Source: Rapana venosa (taxonomy: Eukaryota > Mollusca > Gastropoda > Neogastropoda > Muricidae). Taken from it: a DNA stretch of 64,000 nucleotides. The position numbers were made by a program, and so were the translations under genes. Under the pieces are notes generated by a model that did not search any database, was not told where the DNA came from, and worked only from the letters and a program-made list of their open reading frames with translations. Below are positions 33,443 through 45,642 of this stretch, in pieces. The stretch is taken from contig CM054159.1 of the NCBI GenBank assembly GCA_028751875.1, positions 8,210,456 to 8,274,455 of the forward strand. The letters run 5' to 3'. Numbering within the stretch: position 1 is the first letter of the stretch; each line of letters opens with the position of its first letter.

Positions 33443-33800
33443 AAGGAAGGTGTCAGCATGGTTAGACATTCACCTGCCTAATAAATAAAGTGTGAGGTTC
33501 TGGGTTTGATTGCCAGTCTTGCTCTTTCCAGTTTGAAGGGAAAATCGAACTGAGGGTCAAGTCTTTCAGAGGAGACTTTAAACCAGTCAGACCCTGCATG
33601 CTTATAGTCTTGCGCACGTCAGAAGAACCCCTGACAGTTGAAAATGGGAAAGAGTAGAGAGGTACCTCCTGACGGTCCTGGCAAAATTGGTAGGTTCAAT
33701 TCCTAACTGTATCCCCCAAGTTGCATTAATGATGGGGGGGTGGGGGTTGCTTATGCAAAAATCTCACTATTGGTGCCTCGGAGCAATAGCCGAGGAACGA
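33443..33800 (+). mobile_element. tRNA-derived SINE, family C, copy 3
   Basis: The head reads GGTGTCAGCATGGTTAGACA, with a B-box-like GGTTTGATTGCC near 33501. The body includes TTTCAGAGGAGACTTTAAAC and GGCAAAATTGGTAGGTTCAA, and the shared tail ends TAGCCGAGGAACGA. It is followed by C and A runs. Confidence 0.75.
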
Positions 33801-34977
33801 CCCCCCCTCCCCCCAAAAAACAAATCAGATTAAAAAAAAAAAAAAAGGCACACAGGTTGAATTGGAATAATTTTAAATCACAGTGAAAGATTATAGTTTG
33901 TTGATAATAATTTTAGGTAGCAAGTTCAAAGCGGAAAAATGTTAAACAGAAGACTAATGATTCTGAATTTGCCCCCCCTCCCCCCCCCAAAAAAGGAAGA
34001 AAATCTGGAGAGGTTGTTGGGAACAAATTCTTCTATCCTGTCAATGTGCCCAGGTAAAGCAGATAGAATGAAAGCTGATTTTACAGCAATTAAAAACCAG
34101 CAATTTTGGTATGACTGACTGTAGAAGGTGCTTCATTTTGATTACTTCAAGTTACAGAAGGTATTCAGTTTCTTAGTCCTGAACAACTAATGTGATGGCA
34201 CACAAGTGTAGCAGAGCAAGTGTTTTTCTTCAAGGAGTAGAATTTGCCAACTGCTGAGAAAAAAATTGTGCAAACCTCTCCCCCAAACATTCTCAAGTCA
34301 CTCATGATGAAGCAAAATCATAACTGAAAATCCAGCACGTACATGACCAATTAAAAAAAAAAGTGTATTTGAGCATTGTGTTTCCTATATACATAAAGTC
34401 GCAGCAATTCTTGATCATCTTGTTCATGTTTGTATTTCATCACACACGTGGGCTGAACTATTATTTCCTTAGGTTTTATGTCACACAATGTTATATTCCG
34501 TCTTGACCCTAGTCTAGTGATGCATGGCATACACCTGTTGATGTGGCCCTGTGGGCATATGTTATAGAAATGGACTGATCTTAATTAACATTGTTCTGTA
34601 AAACCTCCTCACTTTTGAGACTCTAGTTTCATTTTGGGTATGTGCGTGCTCATGTGACATAAAACTCTTGCAGGAAATAAATACGACAAACTTTTGTGAA
34701 TGTGTACCAGTGTTTTATATGTAGAAATTTGTTCGCACATAAGGGGGTGATGCCTTGGGCTTGTTCAGGGTACTGACCACATAGGTGGCTCTGAGCTCAT
34801 TTACTGTTGATGTTTATAGCCCCTCAACCGTAAAGGCTTTATCAGGGCAGTCACCTCCGTCAGTTTACAAGACTTGCATGAACAATCACCCTAATCCAAA
34901 ATCATTTTAAGTTAGGAATTTATTTCTTAGTACTGTCTTTAGTTTTATTTGTTGTCTTTTATTTTCTGCTTGGGGAG
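33801..34977. other. Intergenic, nothing recognised
   Basis: C and A homopolymer runs at 33800-33846 and 33972-33995. Otherwise AT-rich unique sequence. Confidence 0.6.
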
Positions 34978-35215
34978 AGGAAACGTCCCTCCAAGCTAAG
35001 GTTAAGCAGCATTCAGCGTGGTTGCCTCGCAGATGGGTGACTGTTTGTGTGCCTCGACTATAGTGCAGTCACCCAGCTGTAAATGTGTACCTGCCCTTTT
35101 TAGGAACAGGGAAGGTAGAGCAGTGAGGGAGAGGAGATGGGTGCTTCCCTCAGAATACTGGCCCCTAGAGAAGCTGAGGTCTCTTGACACTTAATCACCC
35201 ATGGTCACATCAGTT
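34978..35215 (-). mobile_element. SINE family D, longest copy
   Basis: On the minus strand it reads CAAGAGACCTCAGCTTCTCT, then AGGGGCCAGTATTCTGAGGG. It ends in a tRNA-like region around 35010-35045 (GGTTGCCTCGCAGATGGGTG on the plus strand). It matches copies 1 and 2. Confidence 0.65.
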
Positions 35216-36126
35216 ATGAGACATCTTTGCCTTTTTATTTTCAGTTAATTGATTCATTCACCTGTACTGTCAAAAATGTCTGTTTTGATCTTAAATTTTT
35301 TTTTTTAAACTTTCACATTTAGTTTTGGTGTCTGGAATGTATGACATGTCCAACAGGCATTTTTTGTTTGCCATAAATGCTTTTCCCACATTAGGCTTTG
35401 AGCTTTACTTGTGTTTTTAATTTAGACTTTATTTGAACTTAATCCCTTAGAGAAATTTGCTAGGACAACAATGCAGACCAGTACTCATTCACACTCATAT
35501 ATATATATATACACTTTCAAGTCCATTCCAAAGTTATGAAAAAGAAAACCATTTTAATAGCCTTCTAAAACTAAATCATCAAAATGTAGTAGGAACATGA
35601 CCCATTGTAAATCAATGACTCAACGCTTCACAGCAAAACCACCTGTGAAAGAATTATTGGTGTAATGTGCAGGGTATGTCCCCCCAAAAAAACCCAACAA
35701 AAAACCCTCTAATATACAAAACAAATGACAAGCATAAAACTGAAGAAATACTGTTTTCAAGGTAATATGTCACTTAGAAAATGAAAAGAGACAAGGCAGT
35801 AAGATGGGATAATAAATCAAGGATCTATGTGCAACCCCAATATAATGCACATAATTCATGGCAATGAAAAATTTGTCCCTGGCAATTATTTGGGTAGAAA
35901 AAGCCACTCTGCAAGCAAATAAAGTGTCATGGCGACAGAACTGGGCGAATTGGCACTATATTATAGTAACACTCTTTGTAAAAGAGCAGCCCTCGTTTCT
36001 TTTAGTGAAAAAAAATGTGCATTACAGTGTAATGCTTTACAATGAAAATGCTAAACTACACAGATATATTACAAAGGATTACTTATTGTCAATGAATGTC
36101 AACCATAGGACAAGGTCCCCCCAAAC

Positions 36127-36157
<31 letters not shown>

Positions 36158-37192
36158 ACCAAACCAACAAAAAATCCCCAACAAAGAAACCCTTGAAAGA
36201 TTTTCTTTTATTGCTTGTTTATTTCTGACCAACACAAGCATCTACACTCAGACTTACTTATGGCTTTCCTTAAACTTCTCTTGAGGGCAAATACCACTTA
36301 CAACCGGTCTTAGGGTCTCTGTGGTGCACTGTCCTTTCACTTGACCATGTCGCTGTCCTCTACTGCTCTCCAGTATTTGGCTGTGCCTTTTTTATGTACA
36401 TCTTTTCTAGCAGGCTGTAAAGGAAATCCGATCAAGAGTTGACAGCTGGGATAATGACCACTTAAATTTGCAGATTACTTTTTCCTTTTAACTGTGGCTG
36501 CTGAATCAAGGAACACTTCATTAATGATCATCCAGTTTTTATTCACGGTCAGATTTTCTTGTGCTTGATTTCTAGATGCTCTAGAGATTCGAAGAAGAAC
36601 CAGCTTCTGAAAGTAAAGCTTCTACCCTGCTCCCACCTAAAACAGGAGAAGTCAGTGCTGGTTGCCATTCAGCAGTTAGATTCTTTCTGAAACAAAATAC
36701 ATTATGTGAAGCTCCTCAAAAACTGGCTATACACTTTAAATAAAATAACAACTTCATGGTAAAGTAGGTCAAGTCATTCATTACGAATTTATGTGCATGG
36801 ATTGTACCTGCTCCCAGAAGCCGAAATTTTGTGAACACACAACAAAATACATCCCCCCCCCCCCGTTTCATGTGTATTTTTAATGAAGGAGAGTGGGGGC
36901 GTATTGTATGCCTGAGTCTCTGTGCTAGCAGGCATAAACATTATGTTCCTTTAATAACAGGCAAACAAAATACTCAAGCATGGAAAAACCAAACAAGAAA
37001 TCAGCGTTGTGCAAATAATAAGACTGCCACAATGATAAATAACACAAGCATAGATTACAAATCTCATTTACAGGCTTCAGCAGCAAGACAGTACCCTCAA
37101 TTTAAAGAAAAAAAGGGGGGGGGGGGGGGTGGGAGGAAGGCTTACAATTAAATTGACGAGCTCTACTTCTCAGAAGTGAAAATGTGGATCAA
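35216..37192. other. Intergenic, no gene supported
   Basis: AT-rich. It contains a short TA tract (35499-35511), an 18-C run followed by (CA)n (36126-36160) and a G run (37116-37130). The frames at 35858-36196 and 36831-37151 run through these homopolymers and have no recognisable motif. Confidence 0.6.
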
Positions 37193-38536
37193 GACAGGAG
37201 TAAGTTCAGCACTGGTGAAAAAGTGCCTTCTTTGTTGTATTTAAATAAAATTATTCATGAAGACAGGAGTAAGTTCAGCACTGGTGAAAAAGTGCCTTCT
37301 TTGTTGTATTTAAATAAAATTATTCAAGAAGATAAGGGTAAGTTCAGCACTGGTGAAATAGTGCCTTCTTTGTTGTATTTAAATAAAATTATTCATGAAG
37401 ATAGGGGTAAGTTCAGCACTGGTGAAAAAGTGCCTTCTTTGTTGTATTTAGAAATTATTCAAGAAGATAGGGGTAAGTTCAGCACTGGTGAAAAAGTGCC
37501 TTCTTTGTTGTATTTAAATGAAATTATTCATGATAGGGGTAAGTTCAGCACTGGTGAAAAAGTGCCTTCTTTGTTGTATTTAAATAAAATTATTCATGAA
37601 GATAGGGGTAAGTTCAGCACTGGTGAAAAAGTGCCTTCTTTGTTGTATTTAAATAAAATTATTCATGAAGATAGGGGTAAGTTCAGCACTGGTGAAAAAG
37701 TGCCTTCTTTGTTGTATTTAAATAAAATTATTCAAGATAGGGGTAAGTTCAGCACTGGTGAAAAAGTGCCTTCTTTGTTGTATTTAAATGAAATTATTCA
37801 TGAAGATAGGGGTAAGTTCAGCACTGGTGAAAAAGTGCCTTCTTTGTTGTATTTAGAAATTATTCAAGAAGATAGGGGTAAGGTCAGCACTGGTGAAAAA
37901 GTGCCTTCTTTGTTGTATTTAGAAATTATTCAAGAAGATAGGGGTAAATTCAGCACTGGTGAAAAAGTGCCTTCTTTGTTGTATTTAGAAATTATTCAAG
38001 AAGATAGGGGTAAGTTCAGCACTGGTGAAAAAGTGCCTTCTTTGTTGTATTTAGAAATTATTCAAGAAGATAGGGGTAAATTCAGCACTGGTGAAAAAGT
38101 GCCTTCTTTGTTGTATTTAAATGAAATTATTCATGAAGATAGGGGTAAGTTCAGCACTGGTGAAAAAGTGCCTTCTTTGTTGTATTTAAATAAAATTATT
38201 CATGAAGATAGGGGTAAGTTCAGCACTGGTGAAAAAGTGCCTTCTTTGTTGTATTTAAATGAAATTATTCATGAAGATAGGGGTAAGTTCAGCACTGGTG
38301 AAAAAGTGCCTTCTTTGTTGTATTTAAATAAAATTATTCATGAAGATAGGGGTAAGTTCAGCACTGGTGAAAAAGCGCCTTCTTTGTTGTATTTAAATAA
38401 AATTATTCATGATAGGGGTAAGTTCAGCACTGTGAAAAAGTGCCTTCTTTGTTGTATTTAAATAAAATTATTCATGAAGATAGGGGCAAGTTCAGCACTG
38501 GTGAAAAAGTGCCTTCTTTGTTGTATTTAGAAATTA
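37193..38536 (+). repeat. 20-copy ~69-bp tandem array with open frame
   Basis: The unit contains GGTAAGTTCAGCACTGGTGA, then AAAAGTGCCTTCTTTG, then TTGTATTTAAATAAAATT and ATTCATGAAGATAG. Copies are nearly identical. Length variants differ by exactly 3 bp until copy 19, which loses one base at about 38432. One frame is open from 37184 to 38461 and encodes repeats of DRGKFSTGEKVPSLLYL joined by NKIIHE, NEIIHE or EIIQE. Each unit carries GGTAAGT, a strong 5' splice-site sequence. No start context, signal peptide or homolog is recognised, so coding is unproven. Confidence 0.95.
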
Positions 38537-38606
38537 AATTTTTTTTAAAAAATGGTTTCTTTGTTTTTCGTTTAAAAAAAAAATCGTGTATTTGTTTTGT
38601 TGCTCC

Positions 38607-39008
38607 TCAGCTAGAGCTCTGAGGTTCACCAATGGTGAAATTTTGTGATTGCAGTCATTTTTGCCCACCATTACGGTAGTAGCATTCCGACTGAGGGGAT
38701 GATGTCTAAACACAACGCCTGTGTGCGTGCATTTTGAAAAAAAAATGTTGTCCATTCTTACCAGCATGAATTGACCTACTCTTGCAAAAGGCAGAACTGG
38801 TCTTCATGTGTGAGCAAGATGTTCTGTGTGCATTTCACCATAGGGCCTTGGTTTAGTCCCATTCAAAGAACTTTCAGGGTAGTGGGGTTAGTACTGATGT
38901 TAACTCCAGGGGGGAAAAAATCGCCCTCAAGTAGGTGTCTCGGAGATGGATCGAACCCAGGTTGTCAAACCATGAGAACAGCATTCTAACCACTAGGGTA
39001 CCCTGCCC
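38607..39008 (-). mobile_element. tRNA-derived SINE, family B, full copy
   Basis: On the minus strand the head has TACCCTAGTGGTTAGAATGC (A box) and AACCTGGGTTCGATCCATCT (B box). The family body follows and the tail ends CCTCAGAGCTCTAGCTGAGG. It lies just after the 69-bp array. This copy shows the RNA polymerase III promoter boxes well. Confidence 0.85.
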
Positions 39009-40235
39009 CCTTTAATCATTTTAAACACTGTAGGACTGATCAACCTCCATGTTTCTCTGCATCAATGAGCATTTAAAACAGCAATAGTTTAGCAAAAGAT
39101 GGGGAAAAAACCCAGAGAAGATTCTGATTTTAATGAGTTTTTAATACTTCAGAACTGATACACAAGTTTCTCCACATGAACAGAAAAAGTATTTTATCGC
39201 AAGTAAAAGTGACCATTAAACAAAAACAAAAAAAAGAAAGAAAAAAAATACATGAGATTCTGAACAAATGGTTCAATAGGTAACATAATTATACAGACAG
39301 AAAATCTAAAAAATAATTCTTTTTGGGGTTGTCTTTCAGGTGTAAAAAATTCAACAATGATCTCCACAACTGCAAAATTACAGGAGCAGGATAATAATTA
39401 TCACTATCTTGCCAAAACACAGCAACTTACACACCAGAAAGAAAGAAAGACGAAAGCCTTGGCATTTCGGCTTCCAGTCATGGCATTCTGGCTTCATGAG
39501 TGGTAGGAGCTCTATGTATCGTGTTTGGGCTTGACAGCCACGTCTGCAGTGCAGTTACAAGCACTTCAGTTCTTACTTCTTGTTCTTGATTGTTTTGTTG
39601 TTGTTTTTCCCCCCTCCTGATAACATGCTTACATTTGGCTCATTCTGCCCCTTTGCAGGGTACAAGGTTCACACGTTGAACCAAAGACAAAAGAAAAGGG
39701 TAGAAATGTTTGAGGAAGAGAGAATGAAACAAAGGCGTTGGCATGATCTTCAAGCTGCAGGATCAGGTCCGAGCTTTCTAATACAACTGCACTGTTCAAG
39801 TATGGCTTCACATAGTGATCTTTGGTATGCAAAATTTGCATGACCAACAGCATAGCAATCAATACTCGTGGAAGCAAAGTTTGATTTTTCTGCAATTATT
39901 CATTTAGAGAGGCAAATTTCAGTTGAATATGCTTGTTACTGGCTAAACGTGTGTAAAATCTAGCCTGCCTTGAATCCCCTATCCCCCCTTCTCTTTCTCT
40001 AGAAGAGGAGTTGGTATGATCATGTCTGGGCCCAAACATCTGTACTTAGTTTCACTAAGAATACATTTAAAAAAAGAGAATTTAAATCCCACCAAGAGCC
40101 AATGCTTAAAAAAAAGAAAGAAATAGCTTCACTTCGAATTTGACTGTATTCAGTGAAAAAGTAAAGGGACATTACAGAGAGAAAGAGAGAATCAAATGAA
40201 ATTGAGGCTTGCGCTAGCAGATGGGCAAGTTAAGT
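39009..40235. other. Intergenic, nothing recognised
   Basis: AT-rich sequence without a supported gene or repeat. The frame at 39580-39843 has no recognised motif. Confidence 0.6.
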
Positions 40236-40452
40236 TGATAGGGGAACAAATACAGTTGCAGACAGGAAAAAGAAAAAAAATGGGTGGCGCTGCTCTTGTG
40301 GTGACGCGCTCTCCCCGGAGAGAGCAGCCCGAATTTCATGGAGAGAAATCTGCCGTGACTTAAAGTGGTATGAAATGAAATCTGAGCGCTTTGATTTGTT
40401 GCTTTACAAGATTCAGCGCTATATAAATTCCATACATTATTATTATTATTAC
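40236..40452 (+). mobile_element. SINE family A 3' part with ATT tail
   Basis: It shares GGGTGGCGCTGCTCTTGTGG, then GAGAGAGCAGCCCGAATTTC and GACTTAAAGTGGTATGAAAT with family A. Here the core is followed by CTTTACAAGATTCAGCGCTA, then TATAAATTCCATACATT and (ATT)n. The head is missing. It shows that the family A core and the ATT tail can belong to one element. Confidence 0.8.
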
Positions 40453-42819
40453 CACAAAGCCAAACTACCCAATTTTGAACAACATACACAAAAGTGAACC
40501 TTGTCCAAATGCCAGGCTAGGTGTGTTTACACCGATTCAGAAGGGCAAGGCCAATTTAGAATTTTTAAAAGACTGACAAAGATCTCCTGAGCATCTCCAA
40601 CAACACTGGGAAATTTGGTATGTATAAACATCAGTTGCACTACCCAGGACTGAGCATGCCTTCTCACTACAGAGCGCGCGCACGTTCATTCTATTTGGCT
40701 CAACAGCTAAGCTCTGTTCTGAGCACAGCCAGTTGTGTATCATGAAATCTGGATAAGTATAGCATCACTTAAAAAAAACAACCTGCAAAAACACATCAAC
40801 TTTTAAACTGGAAAAAATGGCTTTAGATGTACAAATAAAATAGAACTATCTGCAGATGACCAGAGAATAGTAGTAAGTAATAGGAAAGTACAAGGTCAAG
40901 AAGGAATTTGTCACGCTATAAAGAAGACCAAAAAAATTCCTAAAAAACCCCAAACTTTCTTTATCATATTAACAGAAATTATTTAAATTAATTTGGTCAC
41001 AAAATAACAGATACCCAGATATTTGCATGATGCTATGTCAGTATGCAAAACAAGTTGTCTCCCTGTCAATTTCGAATCAGAACAGTAAGTAGTCAATAGC
41101 CATTGCTACAAACTCTTATGAGACTCCATCATGTTTACAAATAATTTCAAGAGACCAAAATATTCCTTTACAATAATATATCCATAAAACTCTTTGCACT
41201 ATAGTACTAGTACAAACAAGAATGAATACATGTACAGAAATTCAAACTCACACCAACAAAGATCTGAATAAAGCTCTTAAAGCTGAAAGGGAAGGAAGTC
41301 ATGTAAATCAGTAGATCCCTTATTCCTGTTGAAATAATCCGCAATATGCATAAAGTCATCACAAAGTCTTGTCGAAATCATACAGACTGTGCTGAAATAA
41401 AAAACACTTTATCACAGGTAACAGCTGACTACTACATAAACAGAAGCAATGGGAATTGTTTCACTCCAAGGATGCTGTTTTAATGTTTAAAATCTAATCA
41501 GATGTGTTCACTAAATCCCATCGAAAGATCTATGGAAACAATCTTTGCCGACAGACTCCTAACCACAGTGGTCCTGAAGTCATGCTTCTGAATCTCAGTG
41601 GCGCCAACAGGAATACAGCAATGGATTTTTATAATTTCCCAAATCCACTTGTGTGCAGACCTGCCCATGCCTTACTCCCCTTCATGCGAAGACAAGTGCA
41701 AAAGATAAGCATGCACATTAAAGATCTAGTACTTCATGTTGGCATTTAGCAATTTGTGGACATACAAAACCTGGAAGGATTTGCAATGAGGTGAGTGAGC
41801 CTCTTGGGAAAAGTAAAAAATGTCAAGTGGTAGGACAAATTATTTTCTGGAAGGTACCCTCCTTGTCTTTGAAGGATTGCTGAGGTTCAAGAGAAGACAT
41901 ACTGGCACACAATTTCATCTCCTCATCTGCCCGAGCGTTGTGCAGGCCAGAACATGCGTTCTGTCCTAATACAGCCTGAACATTTTCAGGACGGCAGCTT
42001 GATGGCAACACACTTCTCCCATAACTAGTAAAGACAAGAGCTCTCAAACTTTCCCTGCTTCAACTATCACTAGGTGTAAGTACACATGGCATTCGTCCGA
42101 AACTGCATTTATTGTCCTGTATTTTAACAATCGGTTACTCTTTATTTTCCTTGGATTTTTTTTTTAATCGCTCAACACAGTTGTTGATTTCTGTCAAACC
42201 CATCACAATATTTCACAGCTGAGAAAACAGTAAATGAGACCAGTTGCCAAAATTTTCTCACGTTTTAACAGTTAGAAGAAGAAAAGGAAGAATACTGCTT
42301 TGACTTCTCTATGATGCTACCAATTTGGTGTATTCAGGAAGACAGTATCAATCAAGAAAAAGCTCATTAATTACTCATGAAGGAAAATGTAACAACAACA
42401 AAAAACCAGAGACTGTTAAGAATTAATCTTGTCAATGAAAGCAGTGGAGACAACACCAGAGTTCTACTTCAAGTGCTCTCTGAGAAAATATGAAGAGAGC
42501 ATAGCAAGTGAATCAGTAATGTGTTCACCCAGCATACACAAAGTTCACTCATGCTCCACAGATGAGGGAATAATGGGTTCCCTGAAACAAATCTTCAACA
42601 ACTGAGCAAAGTCTGTGGCACAGGGTGTACTTCCAGTCTGCTGTGGAGGGCTTAACACCAGGCCCAATAAAACCATCTCCACAACGGAGCAAAGTCTGTA
42701 GCGTAAATCACTTCATTACCGGCATCACTACAGAAACTGACTTCCATACTACAAGCCTCTGCCATTCATGGTTTTTACAACAGGGAGTGGGGGGGAGGGA
42801 ATGTTGAATTTCTTCAGTT

Positions 42820-42850
<31 letters not shown>

Positions 42851-45363
42851 GAACTGGGTTACCAAATATTTTATTCGACACACTCTGTACAGTCAGAAAG
42901 CACAACTTGTTTCTATTATTTCATACTAAAAGCTGTCTGTCAGCAGGAAAACATAAATTTACATAACACATCAACACTGTTTTGGTCACAAAACAAAGGG
43001 AGATCTTTCACTATCAAAGAACAACGACCATAAAATCAAACACTAAAAGACTGATAATAAAATGTTTCAGAGAGCTTTGTACATTCAGAGGAAACAACAT
43101 CATAAGCATTGCTGTTTTAAAACATCAACACCAACAACAAAAATTACCCTCATGTCAGATTCCACTGAGACTGATCTAATAACAAACTGACACATCTAGC
43201 AAAACCCACACACCTGGATATCATACATACACAGCCAGCAATAACAACAACCAAAACAATGCTCTGAAATTATATCCCCATGAGCCATGTGGCAGTATCA
43301 CACTGTGGTAAAAGGCTGAATCACCTTGAGAGAGCTCAAAGCCAGAGAGAGAGAATAAAAAGGTTGATCACATCACAAGTGGACATATTGCACTTCAACA
43401 GGCCAGTCAGAGCCTTAGCTGCACTCTGTGTACCATCACAAGTTTTAAGAACCTGCCAAACACGCAGGTGAGCAGAGCATCAAGTGTTCACATGATCTTC
43501 ATCATATCCACCCAACTCAAATACTGCAATACAGGTTTTAAAAAATAATATTTTTGTATAGAAACCTTTCAGACTCGCATCAAAGGAACAGGTAGTAGTA
43601 TGACAAAAACCACACAGTTACACTTGAAGACAAAGTACTGTTGTTGTCAAACACAACTGAAGATCAGTATCCTTACTTCTATGATGAAAAACAAAACGCA
43701 AGCAGGAAAGAAAATTGATAAGTTACAAGAACCTACAATAAGTTAAGAGAATATATATATACACTTCTACAGCAATTTTCTTCATTTTTTCAGTCTAGTA
43801 ACAGCTCACCGTTTTGTCCCCCCCGCTCCCCCCCAAAAAACCCCACACCAACATGTACAGTTACCCGATTTTTCTTCTTTTCTTTTCCTCCCCAAATTTG
43901 ACTATACCACATCAACGAATGATATGTCAACAGGTACAGAGACAAAGTAGATGAAGCAAAAATGAGGAATTTTGAAATGTCTGAATCATCCCCTCCTCCC
44001 ACTCTCTGTTGTGTTTTAAATTGCAATCTATAAGTTTTCATACAGTACAGCTCCTAACTATCACTCTCTCTTATTACTTCATATATTTTTGATGAAACAC
44101 TTTTTGACACAACAGTCTTGGCATTGGGCACAATGACCACATTTGACTGTGAAAGGGCAAGTTAAAAAGAAAACCGTCTAATCAATGTCATACTTATTTT
44201 TTCTGAAAAAAAGAGAGAGATGAACAGAGTATTTTTAGAGCTGAACAGCTTTCTTGGCAAATGGGTTTCATCGAACATGTCAACTGATATGTCTAAGAAA
44301 TAGGTCTTACTGATGAAATGTCTTCTTGAAAAGTATCAGTTGATCAGTTTTTATGCCCACAGGTATCTCAACAGTGGTGCCTCAACATGGTATTACCTGT
44401 TCATGCAGTCATCAAGTCTATGAATACAGGCATCAAGTTTGTGTTCATTCATTCATACTTCACTCACTGCCCCCCTCCCCTCCCCCAAAAAGGACTGAAT
44501 AAACTGTGACCTATTTATTTTCAACAGTCTCTAACTGTGACAACAATAACTGCAATATTTTCTTCAACACCACTATTCACCCTGGAATTTAAGATATGAA
44601 TCCTTGTACATTCATCCCTCAAAAGTTAGCTGATAACTACCTACATAACAATTTGAGATTTTAAAAAAATCCCTACCAAAAAATTACCCTGCAAATGCCC
44701 TTAAGAAAGCACACACACACACACACACATATGAAAACATTCTGGGAAGATTGTGCTTTGAACTGAAAGCTATGATACTAAAGCTCTTAGATACAAACAC
44801 ATTTTACCACATGCAATGATTTCACATTGTCTTTGGATAAAACAGAAATATCCATGAATAATACCAAATGCAAAATATCTGTAGGTAAAGGAGTTGGTAG
44901 TAAATGTCCTACATTTACAAAACTGACAGGAATTCAAAGTACAGCATACTGAGCAGTGAGTAAGTTATAGTATCAGTACATATTGAAGTCTGTGCAGAAC
45001 AGTTTTGTACTTCAGAGTATTCCGACTGAAACAGTTGCATAGGCAGAACATTTAGTGCTCAAAGACTGTGAGTTTGACTGCAGAGAGCAGCAGCTACAAC
45101 AACTATCAAAACAGATCTATTGATGAAATCCAGTGATTAGCTAGCGATAAACAAATCCGATCATTCCACAAAGTAACCTGTCAGCAACAGATACTGAAAA
45201 ATAAACACACATCCGGATGAGAAAAAAGTCAGAGATCTGAGAGGCTTCACAACACCAAACATCAACCTGTCTCTCTACCCTACTAGACAATAAATTCAAG
45301 AGAATACCCCAAAAAATTTCCTGACACACCCCAAGCTGACACAGAAAACAGGCTTAGTCTTCT
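40453..45363 (-). other. Probable RIC3 3' UTR and intergenic DNA
   Basis: It follows the RIC3 stop on the minus strand. The first AATAAA on that strand noted is at 44519-44514, about 850 nt downstream; others follow further on. GA and CA repeats occur at 42826-42850 and 44711-44728. No other gene is seen. Confidence 0.5.
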
Positions 45364-45642
45364 TCAGGCTGTCCTGTTTTCCGATGGCGCACGTTGGAAT
45401 CTTTTCTCCTCCTTTTTCTTCTGACCTAACACAAGTTCTTCACATCCTCCTCGATCTTCTTCTTCCATCTCCGCAGCCTCCTCTGGCTCCATTCCTTCCA
45501 CTTTGCTGATCTGTTCAAAAGAAGAGCGTGAAGACACTTCGCTGACAGGAGTTGTGTCATGGACTGCTGACGCACTGTTCTTCACAATCTCATAGCTGTC
45601 CGTGTCAGGGCTAGACGCTCTGGACTGACCTTCTGGGCTCTC
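45364..45642 (-). CDS. RIC3: RIC3 exon 7: acidic C-terminus and stop
   Basis: It starts ESPEGQSRASSPDTDSYEIV after acceptor CTCAACAG and continues SRSSFEQISKVEGMEPEEAA. It ends RAPSENRTA with TGA at 45366-45364. Phase 0 in. Confidence 0.9.
   Translation of the reverse strand, partial: ESPEGQSRASSPDTDSYEIVKNSASAVHDTTPVSEVSSRSSFEQISKVEGMEPEEAAEMEEEDRGGCEELVLGQKKKEEKRFQRAPSENRTA

Noticed and set aside
37193..38536. CRISPR-like array
   Set aside because: The repeats are directly contiguous with no unique spacers, in an intron-bearing animal genome.
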